From Tannerellaceae bacterium (lineage in GTDB: Bacteria > Bacteroidota > Bacteroidia > Bacteroidales > Tannerellaceae), in NCBI GenBank assembly GCA_020860805.1, contig JAJBTP010000584.1, forward strand, positions 1 through 5,364: a stretch of 5,364 nt of DNA. The letters run 5' to 3'. The position numbers were made by a program, and so were the translations under genes. Below are positions 1 to 5,364 of this stretch, one piece after another. Every line of letters begins with the position of its first letter. Within the stretch, counting starts at the first letter, position 1. Under the pieces are notes generated by a model that ran no database searches, was not told where the DNA came from, and worked only from the letters and a program-made list of their open reading frames with translations.

Positions 1-6
1 GGGGGA

Positions 7-1902
7 TTAAAAATTAAGATTTACTCCGACAACAAATTGTCTGCTTTTAGGATACGCGGAATAATCTACTCCGGGAGTGAATGCTGTTTGACGCCGGGTA
101 GAAACTTCCGGATCAAATCCGGTGTAACTAGTCCAACAGAACAAATTATATCCGGTCACGTAGAAACGTAAGTTCTGGATTTGTGCTTTTTGCAACAGAC
201 TTTTAGGTAGCGTATACCCCAGTGTTAATGTATTTAAGCGAAGGAAAAACCCATCTTCAACAGCCCAGTCTGTAAATACATAACTCTTTGTATAAGGTGA
301 CCACATGGTTGTATTAGCATTCATTGCTGCTAATTCTTCAGCATCGTTGGAGATTGTACCGTCCGGTCTTAAATTAGTCCAGCGATTACCTTCACCCATA
401 ATCGTTAGCATGTTATGCATGTTATATTTACTGGTAGTGGTATATTCAATTTTATTTGCATTGTAAATCTTGTTGCCATAACTCCAGTTGAAGTTAGAAG
501 ATAAATCGAAATTACAAATAAGTCCGTTAATTGAGAAACCTCCTGTTTTTAATGTGTTTTCATTTCCAATGATAGTTTTATCTTTTTCAGTTAATATATA
601 ATTATCATTTTCATCAACTTCTGCATCATCTCCGTAGTAGGTACGTTTTAGTTTCATGGAGCCGGGACGAAGGTCACCAATAAAACTACTGGCATCTACT
701 ACTCCTTCTTTAAGTATCCATTTGCTTCCATCATATCCTTCAAAATCACTAACTTCATATCTCCCGTCAGAAACAAATCCATACATTTCACCTACTGAAC
801 CTCCTACTGCTACCCAGTAATCGCTACCTACTTCATTATTCCAACCAGAGGAGCGGGAGAAGTCGTCCATGTTACCTAATGTTTTGATTCTATTTTTATT
901 GATACCAATATTTGCACTAACACTTAGAGAGTAATTCTTTTTATTGATGATATCAACATTAACATTAGCCTCGAATCCTTTATTTTCGGTTTCACCCATG
1001 TTACGGTATTGATAATCATATCCCGAACCAGGTACCGGGAATTCAATTAACAGGTCTTTTGTATTATTTAAATAAAACTCAAAAGCACCGTTAATACGTC
1101 CATTTAATATAGTGTAATCTAATCCTAAGTTTCTTGTAACGGTTGTTTCCCATTTTAATTCAGGGTTGGGCATGTATTTGGATGTTGTCCAATAGCTGGT
1201 TTGCTCATTAACATAGGTAGAATTCTGAGATTCATAAATATATTTAGTTTGATTTGCCGGGATATTATTATTACCGGCTGTACCATAACTAAGACGTAGT
1301 TTTAAATCATCTAACCAGGTCTTTGTTTTTTTCATAAATGGTTCAGCAGAAATACGCCAGGCTACTGCTGCAGAAGGGAAATATCCCCATTGATTACCAG
1401 ATTCGAATTTGCTGGAACCATCTGCACGGAATGTAGCGCTAAATAAATATTTACTTTGGTAGTCATAGTTTACACGACCAAAGAATGAAAATAAAACATC
1501 ATCTGCTGCCATATAATTATTTACACTTATAGGAGTTGCCTGTGTAGTTAATTTAAATGCTTCTTTGGATGTAAAAGTAGAGTTAAACTCGTGCAGGGTA
1601 GTAGTTCTTGTCTCAGACTTTTGTTTGATATATTCCTGTCCCGCTAACAGGTTCAAATTATGATTCGTATTCTTTAATAGTTTTTTGAAATCATAGTTTA
1701 CTGTATTAGTATTGCGGATTGTTTCTCTATAGGTGTCTGTGAATATAACAGCAGGCAGACTATTGCCTTTGTCTCGCGAATAGTAGGTTGATGTTCCGTA
1801 AAAGCGGCTGTCATCATTTTTATAGGTATCAAATCCTAATTCGCTTTTGAATTTTAAGTTTTTAATGATTTCCCAGGTAAAGCTTCCTCCTAAATTCAGG
1901 TT
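7..1902 (-). pseudogene. C-terminal barrel part of the SusC-like receptor, in frame after the premature stop
   Basis: The frame continues open for 631 codons directly after the TAA, starting NLNLGGSFTWEIIKNLKF, which is normal SusC barrel sequence. No ATG exists in the first 246 bases; the nearest alternative start is a TTG at 1656 with no ribosome binding site, so independent expression is unlikely. It contains many SusC barrel motifs: LFSATFRADGSSKF followed by WGYFPSAAVAWRISAEPF, LKLRLSYGTAGN, PNPELKWETT, ENKGFEANVN, LNTLTLGYTLP, LRFYVTGYNLF and GFDPEVS. The terminal Phe fits recognition by the BAM machinery. The stop TAA is at 7-9. The next gene, expected to be susD on the same strand, is outside the window. 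No second stop or frameshift is seen, which argues against long-standing decay. Confidence 0.88.
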
Positions 1903-1905
1903 TTA
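1903..1905 (-). other. Premature in-frame TAA in the SusC-like gene
   Basis: The minus-strand codons read CAG AGA AGA TAA AAC CTG AAT TTA. The frame before and after the stop is identical (1563 bases, a multiple of three, separate the ATG at 3219 from the TTG at 1656), so this is a substitution-type lesion rather than an indel. Tyrosine (TAT/TAC) is the likeliest original residue, because aromatic residues are common in barrel strands and one base change is enough; AAA, CAA or GAA are also one step away. Confidence 0.85.
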
Positions 1906-3219
1906 TCTTCTCTGTTCACGATCGTTATCAGAAACAGCAGTATAAGGGTGATATAAATTACCTAAATCACTGCTATCTTCAGACGATTCAATATCACTTA
2001 AGGGGATAGGAGCATAAATCATTGCATTTTTTAAACGTGAATCGGATGAAGATTTTTCATTAACTTCATTGGCTCCTCCACCAAAAATACTTGTTTTAGC
2101 ATATCGTAGTGAGAAATCCAGTGTAACGGTTTTGGATGGTTTATTGTTTAATTTCAGACTGATATTATCACGTTTATAGTTTGACATTTGCATAATAGCT
2201 TTGTCATCTATATGGCTATAGTTAAATGCGTATTTGGTTTTGTCACTACCTCCATTAATACTTAAATTGTGGTTGAATGTAAATCCGGTACGTCCAAATA
2301 TTTGATTCTGCCAGTCATTTGCTTCCAAATTATCATATAAATCTATATCCGCATAGCTTCCGAAATATTTTTCATAGTTTTCAACTTTATCTCTTAATAA
2401 GGCTAACTCATATTGCCAGCGTGTATAATCGCCTGAACCCAGTACATCTAATTTTTTTAGCCATTTTTTCCAGCTTACATACGCATTGTAGTTAATATTT
2501 ACTTTTCCTTCTTTACCGGATTTAGTGGTAACGATGATTGCACCGTTTGCTCCGCGTGAACCGTAAATAGCTGTAGAGGATGCATCTTTAAGTACATCAA
2601 TAGATTCGATATCACTGGGAGGAATGTCACTGATGGAAGACACCGGGAAACCATCTACAATGAATAGAGGAGTATTGTCGCCGGTGATAGAACCACCTCC
2701 GCGAACACGGATTTTCATTTCTGCATCCGGTGATCCTTCGGTGGTAGTAACCTGCACTCCTGCCAGTTTACCCGTGATAGCTTCTACAGCAGATGCTACT
2801 GGTACAGCAGCAATTGCATCTGCACTGACTGAGGCTACAGATCCGGTTACATCTTTTCTTTTAACTGTTCCGTAACCAATAACCACAACTTCTTCAAGGG
2901 CTTGTGTGTCGTCTTCCAGGACTACGGTGATGTGAGTTTTTCCTTTGACGTCGACTTCCATTGTCTTCATCCCTATGTAAGAGATAACAACCGGTACATT
3001 GCCGGAAATGCTTAGGGTGAAGTTCCCGTCAAAGTCTGTAATGGTTCCATTAGTAGTTCCTTTTTCCAGGACTGAGGCTCCGATGATGGACTCGCCTGTT
3101 ACATCTGTGATGTTACCGGTCAGGGTAACATTTTGCGCGGACAATCCGAAGGAGATTGCCATAAATAGCATTAATAAGGTAACGCGCATGTTTTTCATTC
3201 CATTAGACATTCTTTGCAT
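1903..3219 (-). CDS. N-terminal part of the SusC-like receptor (438 aa as translated)
   Basis: This is what would be made if the TAA at 1903-1905 is real: signal peptide, carboxypeptidase-D-like domain, TonB box, complete plug (with RGGGSITGDNTPLFIVDG at 173-190, a hallmark stretch of SusC plugs) and only the first few barrel strands. It ends SDNDREQRR in a strand/loop region with no natural domain boundary. A plug with a fragment of barrel should not fold in the outer membrane and would probably be degraded by periplasmic proteases. No ribosome binding site of the GGAGG type precedes the ATG; the leader is A/T-rich, as is usual in Bacteroidetes. Confidence 0.85.
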   Translation of the reverse strand: MQRMSNGMKNMRVTLLMLFMAISFGLSAQNVTLTGNITDVTGESIIGASVLEKGTTNGTITDFDGNFTLSISGNVPVVISYIGMKTMEVDVKGKTHITVVLEDDTQALEEVVVIGYGTVKRKDVTGSVASVSADAIAAVPVASAVEAITGKLAGVQVTTTEGSPDAEMKIRVRGGGSITGDNTPLFIVDGFPVSSISDIPPSDIESIDVLKDASSTAIYGSRGANGAIIVTTKSGKEGKVNINYNAYVSWKKWLKKLDVLGSGDYTRWQYELALLRDKVENYEKYFGSYADIDLYDNLEANDWQNQIFGRTGFTFNHNLSINGGSDKTKYAFNYSHIDDKAIMQMSNYKRDNISLKLNNKPSKTVTLDFSLRYAKTSIFGGGANEVNEKSSSDSRLKNAMIYAPIPLSDIESSEDSSDLGNLYHPYTAVSDNDREQRR

Positions 3220-3270
3220 GTTTGTAGCAAGTATTTAATTAAAGTATAATTCAAGTGTTAACTTTGGAAA

Positions 3271-3278
3271 CAAAAGTA
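3271..3278 (-). promoter_or_regulatory. Candidate Bacteroides -7 promoter element for the SusC-like gene
   Basis: The minus strand reads TACTTTTG, an exact match to the Bacteroides -7 consensus TAnnTTTG, with 51 bases between it and the ATG at 3219. A start site near 3264 would give a leader of about 45 nt. No clear TTG -33 element lies 19-21 bases upstream, so either the promoter needs an activator (hybrid two-component or ECF sigma systems often control susC genes) or the match is chance. The box lies inside an imperfect inverted repeat (3257-3265 with 3272-3280, one bulged base). Confidence 0.5.
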
Positions 3279-3398
3279 ACGGGTGAGACTGTGTGTAGTG
3301 TTTAATATTTGTTTTTCATATAGTATTTTTTGTTTGAATCGTTTTTTGTAAATTATTCGCTCTTTATCCACTCTCTGTAACGGGATGGCGAATACTAT

Positions 3399-3435
3399 AA
3401 AGAATTGATTATTCTTGTGTAATAATCGGTTTTTT
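3399..3435 (+). repeat. Inverted repeat / possible plus-strand hairpin with a T run
   Basis: A perfect 7+7 arm (GATTATT at 3407-3413, AATAATC at 3421-3427) surrounds a 7-base loop. As plus-strand RNA the stem can extend to 15 pairs (3399-3413 with 3421-3435) using three G-U wobbles, ending in a run of U. On the minus strand the wobbles become mismatches, so any RNA structure is directional. It could be a weak terminator or attenuator for leftward-entering plus-strand transcription, or the perfect core could be a DNA operator. It lies upstream of the candidate lyase promoter, so it would not be in that transcript. Confidence 0.4.
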
Positions 3436-3480
3436 TAGAATTCAACCAAATTATTCGACAAGTGTGTACAATTCATAGTC

Positions 3481-3488
3481 TATTTTTG
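3481..3488 (+). promoter_or_regulatory. Candidate Bacteroides -7 promoter element for the pectate lyase gene
   Basis: TATTTTTG matches TAnnTTTG exactly. Transcription would begin near 3495, leaving a 15-24 nt leader to the ATG at 3510 or 3519. No convincing -33 TTG is seen at the right distance, so an activator or a chance match remain possible. Confidence 0.42.
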
Positions 3489-3557
3489 ATGTATAACTTA
3501 AATTCAACCATGGCGCATATGCAAAACAAAGGTATAAGATTCTTTTTAATTTTTCTC

Positions 3558-3597
3558 TTTTTTTTCGATATCGATTAGTCTATATGCAGGAGAAAAA
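3558..3597 (+). other. Compensating frame slip in the lyase signal peptide (T8 ... A5)
   Basis: Read as written, the frame gives LFFFDID then TAG at 3576-3578. Removing one T from the eight-T run (3558-3565) gives LFFSISISLYAGEK, an ideal signal peptide end, and adding one A to the five-A run (3593-3597) then restores the frame that encodes TPAFPGAEGHG. Two opposite single-base changes, both in homopolymers, explain the segment better than one nonsense change, because the unshifted residues SICRRK do not look like a signal peptide end. Confidence 0.75.
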
Positions 3598-3768
3598 CAC
3601 CTGCTTTTCCCGGAGCCGAAGGGCACGGACGCTATACTACCGGAGGAAGAGGAGAAGATGTTTATTATGTTACCACACTCGAAGATACCGGAGAGAGAGG
3701 AAGTTTACGGTATGGAATCGAAAAGATAAAAGGTTGCCGCACTATTTTGTTTAAAGTTTCCGGAACGA

Positions 3769-3774
3769 TTTTTT
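3769..3774 (+). other. -1 frameshift in a T6 run of the lyase gene
   Basis: Upstream the frame encodes KVSGTIF; downstream the PL1 sequence QKELRINNGDLTIAGQ is found in another frame, starting with CAG at 3776. Seven T instead of six would join them as TIFLQKEL. If unshifted, the upstream frame runs into TAG at 3848-3850 (GGA TTT GTA TAG). Confidence 0.85.
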
Positions 3775-4057
3775 ACAGAAAGAACTTCGGATTAATAACG
3801 GTGATCTTACGATTGCCGGACAGTCGGCACCGGGAGATGGGATTTGTATAGCCGGTTATCCGGTAAGTATACATGCTGATAATATTATTTTACGTTTTCT
3901 TCGTTTCCGGATGGGAGATAGAGAGTTTGTAGGAAATGATGGAGCAGATGCACTCGAAGTAAAGCGTTCTAAAAATATTATTATAGACCATTGTACGATG
4001 AGTTGGTGTACGGATGAATGTGGGTCTTTTTATTATAACGAGAATTTTACGTTGCAA

Positions 4058-4060
4058 TGA
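4058..4060 (+). other. In-frame TGA at a probable conserved tryptophan of the lyase
   Basis: In the frame used from 3776 to about 4141 the codons read ACG TTG CAA TGA TGT ATT TTG TCG, that is TLQ-stop-CILS. Family members usually have a QW pair here, so TGG to TGA (one base) is the simplest explanation. Other tryptophans of the same gene (for example in MSWCTDE, DNWSN, DEWE) use TGG, so TGA is not generally read as Trp. Confidence 0.8.
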
Positions 4061-4127
4061 TGTATTTTGTCGGAAAGTCTTCGCCTATCCAATCATGCCA
4101 AGGGCCCTCATGGGTATGGTGGTATAT

Positions 4128-4145
4128 GGGGGGGGGATAACTGCT
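4128..4145 (+). other. +1 frameshift at or just after a G9 run in the lyase gene
   Basis: The frame encoding GPHGYGGIWGG enters nine G (4128-4136) and the frame encoding ASFHHNLLAHHDSRNPRFG leaves at 4143. One base is in excess. Either the G run should be eight (WGGITASFHH) or one base after GATAAC is extra (WGGDNASFHH); both give the same length. From here to the TAA at 5031-5033 the frame is clean. An automatic gene caller would begin this frame at ATG 4014, but its first 43 codons are out of frame with the lyase. Confidence 0.8.
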
Positions 4146-5033
4146 TCTTTCCATCATAATTTGCTGGCACATCATGATAGCCGGAATCCCCGTTTCGGAT
4201 TAGGGAATAAAGCGACCCCTTATCAGGAAATTGTTGATTTTAGGAATAATGTAATCTATAACTGGAGCACTAATAGTGCGTATGGAGGTGAAGGAATGCA
4301 TATTAATCTGGTGAATAATTATTATAAACCAGGACCGGCTACTCCTACAGGTGTAAAACGCGGACGTATTTTTTCTGTCTGGAAAAATCCGGAAGCAAAT
4401 GTGTGGGGGAAATATTATATTCATGGGAATGTAGTAGCGGATGCGTCTGAGAATGCTTTTCCCTGTATCCAGGCCACGGTGGATAATTGGTCTAATGGCG
4501 TTTACAACCAGTTTGAAACCAAATTCGGGACTATTTCGCAAGCAGCAAAGGATTCTATTCGTATGAACCATCCTTTTGAGACGGGCTTCATTACTACTCA
4601 TTCTGCAGAAGATGCATACCATAACGTTTTATTGTATGCCGGTTGTTCTTTCTTCAGAGATCTGTTGGATTTGCGTATTGTGGAGGAAGTGGAAAGAGGA
4701 ACAGCGACGTTTAAGGGTAAAAGTAAGAATAATGGCAAAGGAGGCGTTTATAAAAGTACGAATTTTCCTAAACCGGGTATTATTGATAGCCAGGAGGATT
4801 TAAGACCTAAAAAGGTAAAAGGAGAGTGGTCTGCCTGGCCGGAATTGAAACAGGGGATTATTCCGGTTGATAGTGATGGCGATGGGATTCCGGATGAATG
4901 GGAAATTAAATATGGATTGGATCCCTTAGATGCTACGGATGGTAATCTGAAAAGTATAGATTTACGGAGAGGATATACAAATCTGGAAGTATATCTGAAT
5001 AGTCTGGTAAAGGAAATAGTGGGTTGTGAGTAA

Positions 5034-5131
5034 GGGTAAGGATGGGGTGTAAACGGTCACTTTTTCTATAGAAAGGATGGGCATATTGAAAAGTTTATGT
5101 AAGTTTGTAGCCTCAAATCAGAGAGCGCATT
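5034..5131 (+). promoter_or_regulatory. Spacer with candidate promoter for the cytidylyltransferase gene
   Basis: TAAGTTTG at 5100-5107 matches the TAnnTTTG -7 consensus; a start near 5114 would leave a leader of about 18 nt to the ATG at 5132. No matching -33 TTG is seen (the TTG at 5086-5088 is too close). A perfect 12-bp palindrome TTTCTATAGAAA lies at 5063-5074; with no loop it is not a terminator and could be a protein site or chance. No convincing intrinsic terminator follows the lyase stop. Confidence 0.45.
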
Positions 5132-5364
5132 ATGTTTAAAGATAAAACAATAGTTTACACTTCCGGTACGTTTGATATGTTTCATTATAATCATCTGAGG
5201 ATGATTAATTATTCCCGTAGTCTGGCAGATATTTTGATTGTCGGTGTCAGTACGGATGAATTAGTATCTTCTTATAAGTCAAAACCCATTATTCCTTTTA
5301 ATGAACGTTTACAGATTATTGAAGCATTAAAAACCCCGGATATTGTAATTCCTCAACATACCCT
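5132..5364 (+). CDS. Cytidylyltransferase-family nucleotidyltransferase (TagD/adenylyltransferase-like), N-terminal part
   Basis: The visible 77 residues begin MFKDKTIVYTSGTFDMFHYN and show the Rossmann-like fold of the HIGH-superfamily nucleotidyltransferases. TSGTFDMFHYNHLRMI (residues 10-25) is the GTFDxxHxGH nucleotide-binding motif, here HYNH with Asn in place of the usual Gly. ADILIVGVSTDELVSSYKSK and IIPFNERLQIIEAL follow the pattern of glycerol-3-phosphate cytidylyltransferase relatives, which transfer CMP or AMP from a nucleotide triphosphate to a phosphate-bearing substrate. The actual substrate cannot be told from this piece. The usual length is about 130-160 residues for single-domain members, so roughly half is missing beyond the edge. 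ATG 5132 is chosen because it sits right before the first beta strand and 24 bases after the TAnnTTTG box; GAGAG lies a few bases upstream as a weak ribosome site. The role is probably cell-envelope or capsule precursor synthesis, unconnected to the PUL. Confidence 0.85.
   Translation, partial: MFKDKTIVYTSGTFDMFHYNHLRMINYSRSLADILIVGVSTDELVSSYKSKPIIPFNERLQIIEALKTPDIVIPQHT

Larger units (their letters stand above)
7..3219 (-). pseudogene. SusC/RagA-family TonB-dependent outer membrane receptor, interrupted by one in-frame stop
   Basis: SusC-family proteins form 22-stranded outer membrane barrels that pair with a SusD lipoprotein lid and import glycans using TonB energy. Conceptual translation through the internal TAA gives 1070 residues, normal for the family. 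Residues 12-29 are a hydrophobic signal peptide ending LSAQ. Residues 31-104 are a carboxypeptidase-D-like beta-sandwich. EEVVVIGYG at 109-117 is the usual TonB-box region, and the plug runs from about 124 to 235, ending in GSRGANGAIIVTTKSGK. The rest is barrel, closing with VVGVNLNF and a terminal Phe. The first ATG at 3219 is chosen; Met8 or Met11 would give a shorter signal peptide and are equally possible. Codon 439 is TAA (1903-1905) with no frame change. The divergent pectate lyase suggests a pectic substrate, which is inference. The family call is very secure; whether the gene is truly dead depends on the stop being real. Confidence 0.93.
3220..3509. promoter_or_regulatory. Divergent intergenic control region between the SusC-like and pectate lyase genes
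   Basis: These 290 A/T-rich bases separate two genes read in opposite directions. I see no open reading frame of interest. They hold one TAnnTTTG box for each direction and these repeats: AAATTATTCG at 3350-3359 and again at 3448-3457; AATTCAACCA at 3439-3448 and again at 3501-3510; a perfect GATTATT-N7-AATAATC inverted repeat at 3407-3427; and TATAGTATT at 3319-3327 with its complement at 3391-3399. Shared control of receptor and enzyme from this region is likely in a PUL, but no regulator gene is in the window. Confidence 0.6.
3510..5033 (+). pseudogene. Secreted pectate lyase, polysaccharide lyase family 1, with several frame lesions
   Basis: PL1 enzymes cleave alpha-1,4-galacturonan by beta-elimination on a calcium-dependent right-handed parallel beta-helix. 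The indels cancel to zero, giving 507 conceptual residues, normal for Bacteroidetes PL1. With the slips corrected, residues 9-27 form a signal peptide ending SISISLYA. Then come PAFPGAEGHG (31-40), RGEDVYYVTTLEDTGERGSLR, KVSGTIF, LTIAGQSAPGDG, NIIIDHCTMSW (Asp160, His161), SESLRLSNHAKGPHGYGGIWGG and SRNPRFG (Arg225, at the expected place of the catalytic Arg in RxPR). The tail holds DSDGDGIPDEWE (454-465), a calcium-binding type-3-repeat-like motif, and YTNLEVYLNSLV. Lesions: a +1 slip in T8 with early TAG 3576-3578, undone at A5; one base short in T6 at 3769-3774; TGA at 4058-4060; one extra base within 4128-4145. ATG 3519 is an alternative start. The family is secure; whether the breakage is real is uncertain. 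Confidence 0.9.

Noticed and set aside
1654..1656. TTG 1656 as the start of a separate 549-aa protein
   Set aside because: It lies in the middle of continuous SusC barrel sequence, with no signal peptide and no ribosome binding site.
2624..2875. Open frame of 83 codons on the plus strand
   Set aside because: It is antisense to the SusC plug domain, whose conserved protein sequence fully explains the DNA; the product is Pro/Thr/Ser/Val-rich with no recognisable motif.
2999..3238. Open frame of 79 codons on the plus strand
   Set aside because: It is antisense to the signal peptide and carboxypeptidase-D-like domain of the receptor and has no features of a real gene.
3319..3399. Invertible promoter flanked by TATAGTATT / AATACTATA
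   Set aside because: A 9-bp inverted repeat 63 bases apart is expected by chance in AT-rich DNA of this length, no promoter box lies between the arms in a useful orientation, and no recombinase gene is nearby.
4058..4060. Reassigned genetic code (TGA as Trp)
   Set aside because: All other tryptophans visible use TGG, only one TGA is involved, and the organism looks like an ordinary Bacteroidales.
4014..4142. ATG 4014 as the true start of a 339-aa protein
   Set aside because: The first 43 codons of that frame are not PL1-like, while another frame over the same bases encodes conserved PL1 sequence (NENFTLQ, SNHAKGPHGYGGIWGG). The ORF is the tail of the lyase entered by a frameshift.
4200..4622. 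Open frame of 140 codons on the minus strand
   Set aside because: It is antisense to the clean part of the pectate lyase; the product has no coherent pattern.
4576..4803. Open frame of 75 codons on the plus strand
   Set aside because: It is an alternative frame inside the lyase C-terminal region, Arg-rich by frame effect only.
5063..5074. Terminator after the lyase gene
   Set aside because: TTTCTATAGAAA is a palindrome without a loop and is not followed by a T tract on the plus strand.
1..5364. tRNA, rRNA, CRISPR array, insertion sequence or transposon ends
   Set aside because: No cloverleaf, rRNA-like, spacer-repeat or transposase-like sequence is recognisable on either strand.

Overview
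The window looks like a piece of a Bacteroidales (Bacteroides/Parabacteroides-like) genome. The evidence is a SusC/RagA-type TonB-dependent receptor with a carboxypeptidase-D-like N-terminal extension, a Bacteroidetes-type secreted pectate lyase ending in a DxDGDGxPDxWE calcium-binding tail, AT-rich DNA (GC around 40% by eye), gene starts without a strong Shine-Dalgarno sequence, and an exact Bacteroides-type -7 motif (TAnnTTTG) upstream of each of the three genes.

Layout. Positions 7-3219 on the minus strand hold one SusC-family receptor of 1070 codons. It is cut by a single in-frame TAA at 1903-1905, and the reading frame is otherwise intact to a typical C-terminal phenylalanine. Positions 3220-3509 are a 290-bp divergent intergenic region with one candidate promoter for each direction and several short direct and inverted repeats. 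Positions 3510-5033 on the plus strand hold a polysaccharide lyase family 1 (pectate lyase) gene. Its first 640 bases carry a signal-peptide frame slip that is later compensated, a second frameshift, an in-frame TGA at a probable tryptophan, and a further frameshift at or just after a run of nine G. The last 890 bases are clean. Positions 5034-5131 are a short spacer with a third -7 motif. Positions 5132-5364 are the start of a cytidylyltransferase-family gene that runs off the right edge.

The receptor and the lyase together look like the edge of a polysaccharide utilisation locus (PUL) for pectin or another galacturonan. The lyase would cut the polymer at the cell surface or in the periplasm, and the receptor would import the oligosaccharides in a TonB-dependent way. 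The SusD partner expected directly after susC would lie just outside the left edge. The cytidylyltransferase is probably unrelated envelope or nucleotide-sugar metabolism and marks the right boundary of the locus.

I do not see a new kind of system here. The most notable point is that both PUL genes are broken, with the frameshifts in or next to homopolymer runs. That could be real decay of the locus or sequencing/assembly error, and the sequence alone does not settle which.
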